Made by a program: the position numbers and the translations under genes
Part shown: piece by piece, positions 50,979 to 59,652 of the stretch
Position numbering within the stretch: position 1 is the first letter of the stretch
Layout of the letters: each line of letters starts with the position of its first letter
The notes under the pieces: generated by a model
The model's database searches: none
What the model saw: the letters and a program-made list of their open reading frames with translations, nothing else
Told to the model about the DNA's origin: nothing
Assembly: GCA_016794365.1 (NCBI GenBank)
Contig: JAEUKB010000069.1
Span: 62,001 to 126,000, forward strand
From: Myxococcales bacterium
GTDB lineage: Bacteria > Myxococcota_A > Polyangia > Palsa-1104 > JAEUJZ01
Direction: 5' to 3'
Length of the DNA: 64,000 nt

Positions 50979-52130
50979 CTAGGGTTTGAGCGGGATGCTC
51001 TCGACGAGCTTTAGCCCATGCCCGGTCAGTCCGGCAATCTTCTTCGGGTTGTTGGTGAGCAGCCGGATCGACTTGACGCCCAGCTCGCGCAGCACCTGCG
51101 CACCGAGGCCGAAGTCTCGCAGCTTGTTTCCAGACGGATTCGAGTCGGTTTTCCGCAACAGATGCGCCCGCAGATCCTCACGAACGCTGAAGCGTCCCGT
51201 CGGAAATACATAGAGCAGCACGCCGCGACCCGCCGCTTCGATGATGCGCAGCGCCGCTTGAAGCTGGGCACCGCTGTCACAGCCCTGCGCGCCGAAGACA
51301 TCGCCCGGCAAGCTCGCCGTCTGAACGCGCGTCAAGACGGGATCATCGACCGACAGATCGCCGAGCCACAGCGCCAGGTATTCCGTCGGCTCGATCGGCG
51401 TCCGAAACAGCGCGCCCGAAAAGGGCTTCGCAGGCACGCCAAAAATCGTCGGAGTCAGCGCAAACTCTTCAACCTTTTCGACGAGCGATTCGGTCTGAAG
51501 GCGATGCTCGATGATGTCGGCGATGCTCAGCACGAGCAGCCCGTGGACTTCGGCAAAGCGCAGCAAGTCCGGCATCCGCGCCATCGTTCCGTCGTCGTTC
51601 ATGATCTCGCAGATCACCGACGCGGGAGTCTGCTTCGCCAGCCGCATCAGATCGACCGAGCCTTCGGTATGTCCCGTCCGCACCAGCGTCCCACCGCGCT
51701 TGGCACGCAGCGGAAAGATGTGTCCTGGCGTCACCAAGTCTTCGGGGCGTGCGTTCTTCGCCACCGCCGTCAGGATCGTATGTGCCCGATCCGCCGCCGA
51801 GATTCCCGAGGTCACACCCTGACGCGCTTCAATGCTGACGGTAAACGCGGTCCCAAGCGGCGGTCCACCCGACCGTCCACTCTGAAGCGGGAGCTGCAAG
51901 TGATCGGCCCATTCCTCGGTCAGCGTCAGACAGATGAGGCCCCGGCCAAAGCGCGCCATGAAGTTGATCGCTTCGGGCGTGACCTTGTCGGCGGCCATCA
52001 CCAGATCGCCTTCGTTTTCACGATCCTCATCATCGACGAGGATCACCATCTTTCCGGCTGCGATATCGGCCAGCGCCCGCTCGACGCGAGCCGCTCGTTC
52101 CGTCGTATTAGTCACCGCGTGCAAAGCCAA
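50979..52130 (-). CDS. ribB: 3,4-dihydroxy-2-butanone 4-phosphate synthase with degenerate GTP cyclohydrolase II domain (RibBX-type)
   Basis: A 383-residue fusion. Residues 1-200 are an intact DHBP synthase (DDEDRENEGDLVMAADKV; GHTEGSVDLMRLA; ICEIMNDDGTMAR). Residues 205-383 resemble GTP cyclohydrolase II but the zinc ligands are mostly gone: the family's CxGDVFGxxxCDC reads SLPGDVFGAQGCDSG, so two of three Cys are replaced. The catalytic EGRGIGL is PTGRFSV, while the structural end (LRDFGLGAQVLRELGV, LLTNNPKKIAGL) is kept. The second half is probably inactive, as in the RibBX variants described in Proteobacteria, so a working RibA should exist elsewhere. Overlaps ribE by 23 bp. Confidence 0.92.
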   Translation of the reverse strand: MALHAVTNTTERAARVERALADIAAGKMVILVDDEDRENEGDLVMAADKVTPEAINFMARFGRGLICLTLTEEWADHLQLPLQSGRSGGPPLGTAFTVSIEARQGVTSGISAADRAHTILTAVAKNARPEDLVTPGHIFPLRAKRGGTLVRTGHTEGSVDLMRLAKQTPASVICEIMNDDGTMARMPDLLRFAEVHGLLVLSIADIIEHRLQTESLVEKVEEFALTPTIFGVPAKPFSGALFRTPIEPTEYLALWLGDLSVDDPVLTRVQTASLPGDVFGAQGCDSGAQLQAALRIIEAAGRGVLLYVFPTGRFSVREDLRAHLLRKTDSNPSGNKLRDFGLGAQVLRELGVKSIRLLTNNPKKIAGLTGHGLKLVESIPLKP

Positions 52131-52770
52131 ACTCCTTCAGCTTGTCGAACGAAATTCCCGTCGAGCTTGCCGGTACATAGGCCGCGATCAGCTTTTCAAC
52201 GTGCTTGGCCACGATGTCCACTTCCAGGTTCACCGACGAGCCTTTGACTTTTCCCGCCAGGTGCGTGTGGGCCTGCGTGTGTGGCACAAGCGACACGGAA
52301 AAGCCGCGTCCATCGACCTGATTCACCGTCAGACTGACGCCATCGATGCAGATCGCGCCTTTTTCGACGATGTAGCGCAAAAGCGATGGCGGCGTCACCA
52401 CGTACAGATCCCAGCTATCTCCGCGCCGCTGGCTCGCTTCAAGCTGACCGATGCCATCGACGTGTCCCGTCACGATGTGTCCGCCCAGGCGATCGGACAC
52501 ACGCAGCGCTCGCTCTAGATGCACCACCCGACCGATCGACAGCGTCGCCAGCGTGGTTCGAGCGCGCGTCTCGGGACCGACTTCCAGCGCGGCCCAGCCC
52601 CGATCGGACGAAACGACGGTCAGGCACACGCCATCGACGGCGAGCGATGCACCAAGCGGCAGCGGCTCTGCCAGCAGCGACGCCGTGATCGTGATGCGCT
52701 GACCGCTCCCGCGTGGCAGCGGCGACACCTCGCTGATTTTTCCCAAGTCTTCAACCAAACCGGTAAACAC
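52108..52770 (-). CDS. ribE: Riboflavin synthase, alpha subunit
   Basis: A 220-residue trimeric enzyme that dismutates two lumazines to riboflavin. It has the two internally similar lumazine-binding halves: MFTGLVEDLGKI...LGASLAVDGVCLTVV in the first, and GGHIVTGHVDGIG...EKGAICIDGVSLTVNQ in the second. Length is typical. Third step-group of the operon, between ribD (33-bp gap) and ribBX. Confidence 0.97.
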   Translation of the reverse strand: MFTGLVEDLGKISEVSPLPRGSGQRITITASLLAEPLPLGASLAVDGVCLTVVSSDRGWAALEVGPETRARTTLATLSIGRVVHLERALRVSDRLGGHIVTGHVDGIGQLEASQRRGDSWDLYVVTPPSLLRYIVEKGAICIDGVSLTVNQVDGRGFSVSLVPHTQAHTHLAGKVKGSSVNLEVDIVAKHVEKLIAAYVPASSTGISFDKLKEFGFARGD

Positions 52771-52803
52771 GGGCTCTTTTCCTCGAATCGTCAGCGGACC
52801 AAG

Positions 52804-54054
52804 CTACTTCACCGAAAAGCCGCCGCGTCGCAGCTCGCCTTCAATCAGCAGATCGCTACCCAGTGGTGTCACAGACGGTGAAGCCAGCCATGACGACGCA
52901 GACACATCGGGCACCGAGACATGCCGCAGCAGCGGCACACCTTCGTCGCCGAGCAGCAGCGGCGCGACAAATAGCGCAACCTCATCGTACAGACCCGCTT
53001 CCAGGAATGCGCCGTGTAGGATGCCGCCTCCCTCGCACAGTGCGAACAAAATGTTCCGCTCGCCGAGCAGTCGCAGCGCCTGATGCAGATCGATGTCGGT
53101 CGGACTGCCTCGTCGCGAGGCCACATCAATCGACGACGGGGAAGGCACAGCCGCCAGCTCGACGCCTTGATCGCGCAGCGCCGACGCATGATCTGGTTTC
53201 AGACGCAGCGACGCGTCACTCGTCAAGATCAGCGAGCCTGGCGAAGCCACCTTGGCGGTCGTCGGAGTCCGTAGCGATCCGTCGAAGATCACCCGCAGGG
53301 GCTGCTTGCTACGCGGCGCGTCGGACAGCCTGACCGTCAGCGCTGGATCATCAGCCAGCACCGTCTGAGCACCCACCAAGATCGCGTCACAGCCCGCGCG
53401 CAAAAGATGTGCCTTGTGACGAGCAAGCTGTCCCGTCAGCCAGCGCGGCCCGATCGACGCCCCCGGCTGCGCACGCGGCGCCAAGCGTCCGTCGAGAGAA
53501 ATCGCGGCCTTCATCACAAGCTGCGGTCTGCCACAGCGCAGCCAGCGCAGATAGCCTCGGTTTTGCCACCGGCACGCCGCTTCTTCGATGCCGACCAGGA
53601 CCGACAGGCCCGCTTGCCGCAGCCGATCGGCACCACCGCCGGCGACGCGCGGATTGGGATCGCCGATTCCGACGACAACACGAGCGATGCCAGCGGCCAA
53701 AATTGCGTCGGTACACTTGCCAGTGCGTCCGACGTGATTGCAGGGCTCTAGCGTGACATACAGCGTCTTGCCACGCGGATCGCCGCCCGCTTCGCTCAGA
53801 CGACGCAGCGCATCGACTTCGGCATGAGCCCGACCGACGGCGGCATGAAATCCAGTCGCCAGGACACGCGGCTCTGTCGCTGACTCATCGACGATCAGTG
53901 CTCCAACCAGCGGATTGGGACTCGTCGCACCCCGAGCCGACTCGGCAGCAGCCAGCGCCAGACGCATCATCGCAGCGTCGTGGGCTCTTTGGCCGGGCAG
54001 AAGGTCCGACGCAGCGGCTTCGACACCGCCCGCATAAGGAGTAGAGACGGTCAT
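52804..54054 (-). CDS. ribD: Bifunctional pyrimidine deaminase/reductase
   Basis: A 416-residue fusion catalysing deamination then NADPH reduction of the ribosylamino-pyrimidine in riboflavin synthesis. The deaminase half has the zinc motifs HAEVDALRR and TLEPCNHVGRTGKC. The reductase half (from about 180) has QLVMKAAISLDGRLAP and SIGPRWLTG, and the C-terminal FALCEGGGILHGAFLEAGL. First gene of ribD-ribE-ribBX-ribH-nusB. I see no FMN riboswitch in the 111 bp upstream. Confidence 0.96.
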   Translation of the reverse strand: MTVSTPYAGGVEAAASDLLPGQRAHDAAMMRLALAAAESARGATSPNPLVGALIVDESATEPRVLATGFHAAVGRAHAEVDALRRLSEAGGDPRGKTLYVTLEPCNHVGRTGKCTDAILAAGIARVVVGIGDPNPRVAGGGADRLRQAGLSVLVGIEEAACRWQNRGYLRWLRCGRPQLVMKAAISLDGRLAPRAQPGASIGPRWLTGQLARHKAHLLRAGCDAILVGAQTVLADDPALTVRLSDAPRSKQPLRVIFDGSLRTPTTAKVASPGSLILTSDASLRLKPDHASALRDQGVELAAVPSPSSIDVASRRGSPTDIDLHQALRLLGERNILFALCEGGGILHGAFLEAGLYDEVALFVAPLLLGDEGVPLLRHVSVPDVSASSWLASPSVTPLGSDLLIEGELRRGGFSVK

Positions 54055-54165
54055 GGCGGAAAAATGGCTGGCAGGGCGTGTACATCAGCCACACAAACCG
54101 CGCAAGGCTAGAATCAGCGCCGCGCTGGCCGAGGTTGAGGTTCCAGCGGCGGTCCGCGCACGTCG

Positions 54166-54663
54166 CTACAGTGGCTGCGGCTCCAGACGGTCCGGATCGA
54201 GCGTCCACGCGACCTCGCCGCCCGAAAGACACACCACTTGGGCTTTGCGCAGCGGCGGAAAGTGACTTCGTCCACAGAGCAGTCCACACAGCGCAGAGAT
54301 GCTCGGTTCGTGTCCGACGACGGCGATGTGACGACTGCGCTGCAAGATTTCCTGCTGCGCCGCTTCGATCGGACCCATCGGCTGTAGCGACGGAACGACC
54401 TCAATCACACCTTCGTAGCCGAGCTGTTCGCCCAAAAGCTCCGCCGTCTGAACAGCTCGCACAAGTGGACTGGTCAGCACGGCATCAAACGTCACGGAGG
54501 CTCGGCGCAGCGCACGTCCGACCTCGCGAACGCTCTTGCGACCTTTGCGGCTTAAAAACCGCTCGCTGTCCGACAGTTGACGGTCTTCATCGACAGCATG
54601 TCCGTGGCGAATCAGGAAAATCTTCACCAAGTAAGGGTGCTGGAACTGGCGTCGCGGTGTCAA
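54166..54663 (-). CDS. SixA-like histidine phosphatase
   Basis: A 165-residue branch-2-type histidine phosphatase. The catalytic LIRHGHAVDED lies at the N-terminus, with the second His in VVGHEPSIS and the supporting Arg in LTSPLVRAVQTA. SixA proteins dephosphorylate phosphohistidine in phosphorelays. The tracked start is 54663; a TTG at 54630 (MVKIFLIRHG) would give the more typical N-terminus. Divergent from the membrane protein at 54768. Confidence 0.88.
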   Translation of the reverse strand: MTPRRQFQHPYLVKIFLIRHGHAVDEDRQLSDSERFLSRKGRKSVREVGRALRRASVTFDAVLTSPLVRAVQTAELLGEQLGYEGVIEVVPSLQPMGPIEAAQQEILQRSRHIAVVGHEPSISALCGLLCGRSHFPPLRKAQVVCLSGGEVAWTLDPDRLEPQPL

Positions 54664-54767
54664 ATCCGCAAACGACGGCCCGGCACAGGTGCCCAGCGCG
54701 GACTAAAATACAAAGTTGCGCAGTCGGGATCGCAGCCGATCGCCGATTCCAGGGGGATTTGAACGCA

Positions 54768-55349
54768 ATGCGTCTGTGGGGTTTGGCGTTGACCGTGCCT
54801 GTGGCCGTGGCCGTGGGGTCTATCATGGCTGCTTCTTCCGCTTCAGCGGCGGCAACGATGCCGACTGTCTCTTTGGCAGCGCGGATCTTTGTCCCTGCTG
54901 CCGTGCCCGCTTTTGAGCCCGCTCCCGACGATCCCGAGCCCGCCCCAAGCGAAGCAGAGCCGCCCCCGAGCGAGCGCGCCGTCGCACTGGCCCCGCCACA
55001 GCGTGTCGGACTTTTGCCAGCGACCGCCGAATCATCGCGCTTTCACTGGCCCCTTTGGCGGGTTCTCACTGGCTCTGCGCTCATCGCTGGTGGCGGCGTC
55101 ATGTTTGGCTTCGGCCTGTCCGCTTTGGCCTATGACGGCATCTGCGTACCGACCCCACCGCCGGGTGTGCTGGCCTGCCGACGCTACTACGACACCCACG
55201 GAAAGGGCGTGGCGCTCGTCACTGCCGGTGCGCTGACCGCCGTCGCTGGTGTCCTGCTTGCCACCATTCCCTCGCGTCGCAGTCGCATCCAGCTTAGCGC
55301 GCAGCTACAGCTCCCAAGTGTCGGTATCGCAATCTTAGGAAGTTATTAA
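54768..55349 (+). CDS. Exported or membrane protein with two hydrophobic segments
   Basis: A 193-residue protein. A hydrophobic N-terminus (MRLWGLALTVPVAVAVGSIM) precedes a Pro/Glu/Ala-rich segment (about 45-75; FEPAPDDPEPAPSEAEPPPS). Two hydrophobic spans follow (LTGSALIAGGGVMFGFGLSA and VALVTAGALTAVAGVLLATI) separated by a loop with two cysteines (ICVPTPPPGVLACRRYY). Similar PEG-like membrane proteins occur in myxobacteria. The following lipoprotein gene is 34 bp downstream, possibly the same transcript. Function unknown. Confidence 0.65.
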   Translation: MRLWGLALTVPVAVAVGSIMAASSASAAATMPTVSLAARIFVPAAVPAFEPAPDDPEPAPSEAEPPPSERAVALAPPQRVGLLPATAESSRFHWPLWRVLTGSALIAGGGVMFGFGLSALAYDGICVPTPPPGVLACRRYYDTHGKGVALVTAGALTAVAGVLLATIPSRRSRIQLSAQLQLPSVGIAILGSY

Positions 55350-55383
55350 CAAAGCGATCGAAACCAGCAAAGAGGCACCTACC

Positions 55384-56967
55384 ATGACCATTCTTCAGCG
55401 TTATTCTTCACTGACACTTGTAGCACTATGTGGAATTGGATCCCTGTGTGGATGCGACTCGCTGTGGTTCAATTATACAAAGCTAGATCCTGACTTTTGC
55501 ACTTCGCGAACACCTCAGTGTGATAACGGATACATCTGCAATCCCACCACGGGTGCGTGCGTCTCTGAAGACGCTGTTCCATCGCTGGTATTCCGCGATG
55601 TCAGTCCCAAGTGGCTCCCGATGAGCGGCGGACCGATTGTCATTCAAGGTGCTGGCTTTCAGTACGGAAACATCAGCAGTCAAGTCAGCGTTGCCGAAAG
55701 CATCACCACCAATACAACGGTTACACCGGACAAGATCGTCACCACGGCCCCAGCGCTCCAGACAGCCTGTATGTCGGTGCCACTTACGATTGATAGAGAC
55801 GATGGCTTTTATCAGTCGATTGACAATGCGATCTTTTATCGATTTGAGCCATACAGCATCAATGGTGCAACCGCGATAGTCGGAGGCCTGGGACTCATCG
55901 ATCAGTTTCAGGTTGCCCAGCTTGATCTCGACGATCCCAGGGCGGACTTCCTGTTTAAGAAGACCAATGGCACATTTGGCGTGATTCCCAATGAATCCAA
56001 TATCATACTCCAGTCCACAGATACAATTCAATTTATAAAAGTCGTTCCAGGTTATTTCACGACAACATCAAAGAATGCAAATGTCGCTGGTCTCCTGGGT
56101 GATCAAGTCTTTGTCTATGCCAAAGATCCTCAGAATGCAATTGTCAAGATGGGTACATTTGCTACAAGCAAAAAAGGCAACAAAGATGCCCTTGCCATCG
56201 ACATTGATCCAACTGCACAAGATCGTGACGAGATGATCATTGTGAATAGCGATCCAACGAATGGCGATTTTGTCTCTGGTTACAAAATAAAATCTGACAC
56301 CATGGCAACCTTCAACATCACCGCAGGTTATGTTCTTTCACTTGATTATACCGCTCATGCCATTACAACCTATCGTTCAAGCAGCAGCGGAGCCATCGAT
56401 CGATTGCTCATTTCCGGGACTGCAACCAATACACGTATTCCTGGCTCTGATATCAATCGAGGACTGTATCATCTCATCACATTCAGCGGAGATTTTAAGA
56501 GCGATCGCTACATCACAGACGCAGCTCTACCACCCGGTCTTGTTTCACTATTAGCCAGTGATCTGGATCAAGATGGCAGTCCTGACATTGCTGGCTATTC
56601 AAAAGTCACTGGCAGTGTCTATGTCACGCTTAGCAAATACAAAACAACCAAAATCTTAAGAGCCTATGGGCTCTCTCAAAACAAGCCTGCCAGCGTCAAC
56701 TTGCAGGCAATCGATGCCAACTGCGATGGTTCACCCGATCTATTCATCTCCGATCCAACGGGTAACGAAACAGCAATTCTTCATTACAACAACCTCAATG
56801 ACTTCTCTCCTGATCCGGTGAATTTGCTTCAAACATTCTCGGGTCAAACTCAGAAAATCTCTTATGCTCTTTCATTTTTTCCATCGACACAAAACCAGAT
56901 CCCAAAACTTCTATATATGGTTAGCAGCGGACTGTACTTGGGCAATCCATCGTTTCAGAAGCCATGA
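55384..56967 (+). CDS. AT-rich lipoprotein, IPT/TIG plus FG-GAP/VCBS type, paralogue 1
   Basis: A 527-residue surface lipoprotein (signal then lipobox SLCGC). The mature N-terminus CDSLWFNYTKLDPDFC is shared with paralogues 2 and 3, followed by a Cys-rich EGF-like bit and an IPT/TIG domain (about 65-155; VSPKWLPMSGGPIVIQGAGF). The rest holds FG-GAP/VCBS-like repeats with calcium-site motifs (DLDQDGSPDIAGY; DANCDGSPDLFI). Codons are A/T-rich (AAT, ATT, TCA), unlike nearly every other gene in the window, suggesting transfer or an unusual history. Asp follows the lipidated Cys. Tandem with the next two paralogues; a degraded hairpin element follows it. Confidence 0.82.
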   Translation: MTILQRYSSLTLVALCGIGSLCGCDSLWFNYTKLDPDFCTSRTPQCDNGYICNPTTGACVSEDAVPSLVFRDVSPKWLPMSGGPIVIQGAGFQYGNISSQVSVAESITTNTTVTPDKIVTTAPALQTACMSVPLTIDRDDGFYQSIDNAIFYRFEPYSINGATAIVGGLGLIDQFQVAQLDLDDPRADFLFKKTNGTFGVIPNESNIILQSTDTIQFIKVVPGYFTTTSKNANVAGLLGDQVFVYAKDPQNAIVKMGTFATSKKGNKDALAIDIDPTAQDRDEMIIVNSDPTNGDFVSGYKIKSDTMATFNITAGYVLSLDYTAHAITTYRSSSSGAIDRLLISGTATNTRIPGSDINRGLYHLITFSGDFKSDRYITDAALPPGLVSLLASDLDQDGSPDIAGYSKVTGSVYVTLSKYKTTKILRAYGLSQNKPASVNLQAIDANCDGSPDLFISDPTGNETAILHYNNLNDFSPDPVNLLQTFSGQTQKISYALSFFPSTQNQIPKLLYMVSSGLYLGNPSFQKP

Positions 56968-56994
56968 ACAAACAAAATCGGGCAACACGACTGC

Positions 56995-57062
56995 GTGCTT
57001 TGGCTGCTGCATCATAAATCCTTGCGTATGATTTGGTCCTGTTCACTGGACGCAGCAGTCTT
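56995..57062 (-). repeat. Stop-codon-linked hairpin element, copy 5 (degraded)
   Basis: Read on the minus strand, AGGACC, TACGCAAG and the 12-mer GATGCAGCAGCC appear in the same order as in copy 1. On the plus strand, GGCTGCTGCATC (57002-57013) and GACGCAGCAGTC (57049-57060) can pair over 12 positions with one mismatch and one G-T pair. It lies downstream of the plus-strand gene in the orientation of copy 2. Similarity is weak, so this is tentative. Confidence 0.4.
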
Positions 57063-57139
57063 CAGCACAGTGTAACCAGATTTTCTATCCATCAAATAGA
57101 CAAATCGAAAGCGCAAGGCTTATACATCGAGGAGACACC

Positions 57140-58606
57140 ATGTCCAACAAGCTATTATCAACCATCGCATTTATGGGTCTGACAGTTGCATCCATGACTA
57201 GCTGTGATTCACTGTGGAATTCGTTTACCAAACCAGATCCTGATGACTGTGCAAGCGAAGGAAACGTATGCAGTGACTCTGGTGATATACGCGTGGATTC
57301 CATTATACCGCGACAAATGCCAATATCTGGTGGTCTTCCAATCAGCATCAACGGTCAAGGTTTTCTAGCGAAGACCGATGTGCTAATTGGCACAAGTCCT
57401 CTTAGCAATGTCAAGACAACCAATGATGTCATCAGTGGAACAGTGCCCCGAGCCCAAGCGCGCTGTGGATTATTTGACGTGACACTCACGCGCTCTGATG
57501 GAAAACAAGCTGTAGTTCCCAATGGCTTCACATACACGCTGGATCCATATATCAGCAAGCCATCCGTAGGCATATATTCTCATACGTTCAAAACAACAAA
57601 TATCATTGTCGATGACTTCAATGGTGATCAAAAACCAGATATTGCAATGAGCCTGAACGATCGATTTGGTGTGATTCTCAGCGCAGGGACAACTGTAAGC
57701 AAAACCATAAGTCCAACACTGACCCAAAGCTCATTTATTCAATCCGTTCACTTCAACAGCAGGCTCGCAGTTCGTACAACCGCCATCGCGACACTAAATA
57801 ATACGAGAAACACAATCGGAGTTTTCTCATACAACCCCAGCAAGCAGCTCTTTGAGTTCATCAACACGATCTCTTTCCTCAAAGAGGTTCGCATCATGTT
57901 GTCTGGTGATCTGGATCAAAATGGCAACGATGGGATTCTGGTTGTAACCAACAATGAAAACGATGCGACCAAAGACAATGTTCATCTGATTGGCTTTGTT
58001 CAGGCAGCTGATACGTATCAGTCTTCACCAGCAATTTTCCAGGCAGTGAACAAGATTGATTCGATGATTTTGGCCAATCTGTCAAACGATACCTATCCAG
58101 ACATTGTCTCTAGTGCAGCTGGTCGCGTTGTTGTCTTAAAAAGAAATGGCACGGAAGGAGCAGAAATTGTTCGTTATCCAGCATCGCTGTTCTCGCTCAC
58201 CTCTGGTGACTGGAATGGTGATGGCAAAATAGATATTGCAGGCCTTGATTTAATGAATCAAAAGGTCGTGCTTGTACTCAACAATGGCTCGCAGCCAGCG
58301 TCGGTTTTGACTGCCAGTGCTGGATTCCTATCATCCAGTCAGACTATTCTGGTTGCTGGTGACTTAAACTGTGATCAGAGAGCAGATATTGCTGTGATGC
58401 AAACGGCGAATACCATCGATACACCGCTCAAGATCATTTCACTGAGTCCGCTCGGTCAGGTTGAAGTGAAAGACTCTGCACAGGCACTGCCAGCAGGACC
58501 GATGGTCATCGGTGACTTCAATCAAGACGGAAATCCAGATCTGATCATTGGCAGAAACAAAGCAGTCGGTACCGACACGCTCTTTGTCGCAGGATCAGTC
58601 TATTAA
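57140..58606 (+). CDS. AT-rich lipoprotein, IPT/TIG plus FG-GAP/VCBS type, paralogue 2
   Basis: A 488-residue paralogue of the preceding gene with the same architecture. Lipobox MTSC and the shared CDSLWNSFTKPDPDDC start, then a TIG domain (about 55-135; IIPRQMPISGGLPISINGQG), then FG-GAP/VCBS units (DDFNGDQKPDIAMSL; GDWNGDGKIDIAGLD; GDFNQDGNPDLIIG). CGAGGAG precedes the ATG. It also uses A/T-ending codons heavily. Probably calcium-stabilised and displayed at the cell surface; ligand unknown. Confidence 0.82.
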   Translation: MSNKLLSTIAFMGLTVASMTSCDSLWNSFTKPDPDDCASEGNVCSDSGDIRVDSIIPRQMPISGGLPISINGQGFLAKTDVLIGTSPLSNVKTTNDVISGTVPRAQARCGLFDVTLTRSDGKQAVVPNGFTYTLDPYISKPSVGIYSHTFKTTNIIVDDFNGDQKPDIAMSLNDRFGVILSAGTTVSKTISPTLTQSSFIQSVHFNSRLAVRTTAIATLNNTRNTIGVFSYNPSKQLFEFINTISFLKEVRIMLSGDLDQNGNDGILVVTNNENDATKDNVHLIGFVQAADTYQSSPAIFQAVNKIDSMILANLSNDTYPDIVSSAAGRVVVLKRNGTEGAEIVRYPASLFSLTSGDWNGDGKIDIAGLDLMNQKVVLVLNNGSQPASVLTASAGFLSSSQTILVAGDLNCDQRADIAVMQTANTIDTPLKIISLSPLGQVEVKDSAQALPAGPMVIGDFNQDGNPDLIIGRNKAVGTDTLFVAGSVY

Positions 58607-58618
58607 ATAGGAGAGCGT

Positions 58619-59605
58619 ATGCCCTTCTTTTTATCAAAACATCGCGTTCTATACTGGCTGATAGCGCTGGCGATGGCAGGACAGCTTCATTGCAACGATC
58701 TATGGAGCAGCTCGCTCGTCGAAGATCGTCGCAACTGCGTGCTGTCCCCGGCGGTCTGCGGCGACTTCGAGGAGTGCGACTACGTCACCGAGACCTGCAA
58801 GCCACTGCCACCGCCGAGCTGTCCGGCCATCTCGATTGAAGCCATCACACCGACGAGCGGCTCACGTCGAGGCGGCACAAAAATCACCATCACCGGCAGC
58901 GGCTTTCAGGGCGACATGCGGGTCGAAATCGACGGTACGCCGCTTGAAAATGTCGTGGTGGAAGCGTCCAGTCAGCTCAGCGGCACGCTCGGCGCGTCGA
59001 TTGCTTCGTGTGGTCCGTCGGCGGTGACGCTGATCAGCTCGTGCTTTGAGCGTGTCAGCAAAGCGCAGGCCTTCGCGTATTCCTTGGAGCCGCTGGAGTT
59101 TGACGATCAGCCCTTGCAGCTTCCGTCTCCGCCGGGCACCAAGGTTCAGCAGCTGGTCATCGACGAGCTAAACAGCGACGGAGATCCCGACATCATCGGC
59201 ATCGAACCGAGCGCCGTCCGCAGCTTCCTGAGCGACGGCAACGGATCGTTTACCACCAGCGCACCGCTCAGCCTCGGTGGTACACTGTTTCAAGCCGCAA
59301 GTGGCGACTTCAGCGGCGACAAGTTCCGCGATCTGATCATCAGCGACGAACAAAATCCACGGCTGTGGCTCCTGTCAGGCAGCGGCACCGGATCACTCGC
59401 GCCACAGAGCATCCCGATGCCCGAGCCCATTCGCGGCGTGGTCAGCCCAGACACAAACAGCGATGGCATCAGCGATGTACTCGCAGTCGGCAAGAGCGGC
59501 ACGCTCTACCTACTCCTCGGCAGCAGCGGCGGACTCACTGGACCCGACATCGTCGCCAGCGGACTGCCCGCAAGCTCCATGCTCGCCGCGCTGGGGGACA
59601 TCTAG
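58619..59605 (+). CDS. GC-rich IPT/TIG lipoprotein, paralogue 3, possibly truncated
   Basis: A 328-residue paralogue (lipobox region AGQLHC, then NDLWSSSLVEDRRNC) with a TIG domain (ITPTSGSRRGGTKITITGSG) and FG-GAP units (DELNSDGDPDIIGI; GDFSGDKFRDLIISD). It begins 13 bp after paralogue 2. Only the first 60-90 bases are AT-rich; the rest is GC-rich like the genome, a composition break near 58700. It ends abruptly in LAALGDI where relatives continue GDFNxDG. It is about 160-200 residues shorter than its paralogues, with a run of five G at 59593-59597 just before the stop. Confidence 0.78.
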   Translation: MPFFLSKHRVLYWLIALAMAGQLHCNDLWSSSLVEDRRNCVLSPAVCGDFEECDYVTETCKPLPPPSCPAISIEAITPTSGSRRGGTKITITGSGFQGDMRVEIDGTPLENVVVEASSQLSGTLGASIASCGPSAVTLISSCFERVSKAQAFAYSLEPLEFDDQPLQLPSPPGTKVQQLVIDELNSDGDPDIIGIEPSAVRSFLSDGNGSFTTSAPLSLGGTLFQAASGDFSGDKFRDLIISDEQNPRLWLLSGSGTGSLAPQSIPMPEPIRGVVSPDTNSDGISDVLAVGKSGTLYLLLGSSGGLTGPDIVASGLPASSMLAALGDI

Positions 59606-59652
59606 CAAAATTTCGGGTCGCACAGCAGACCTGACAGCGTCGTAGGTGTCAG

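Noticed and set aside
54055..54165. Possible FMN riboswitch upstream of ribD
   Set aside because: The 111 bp gap lacks the conserved RFN motifs such as AGGGGCG-like helices; it appears to hold only the promoter region.
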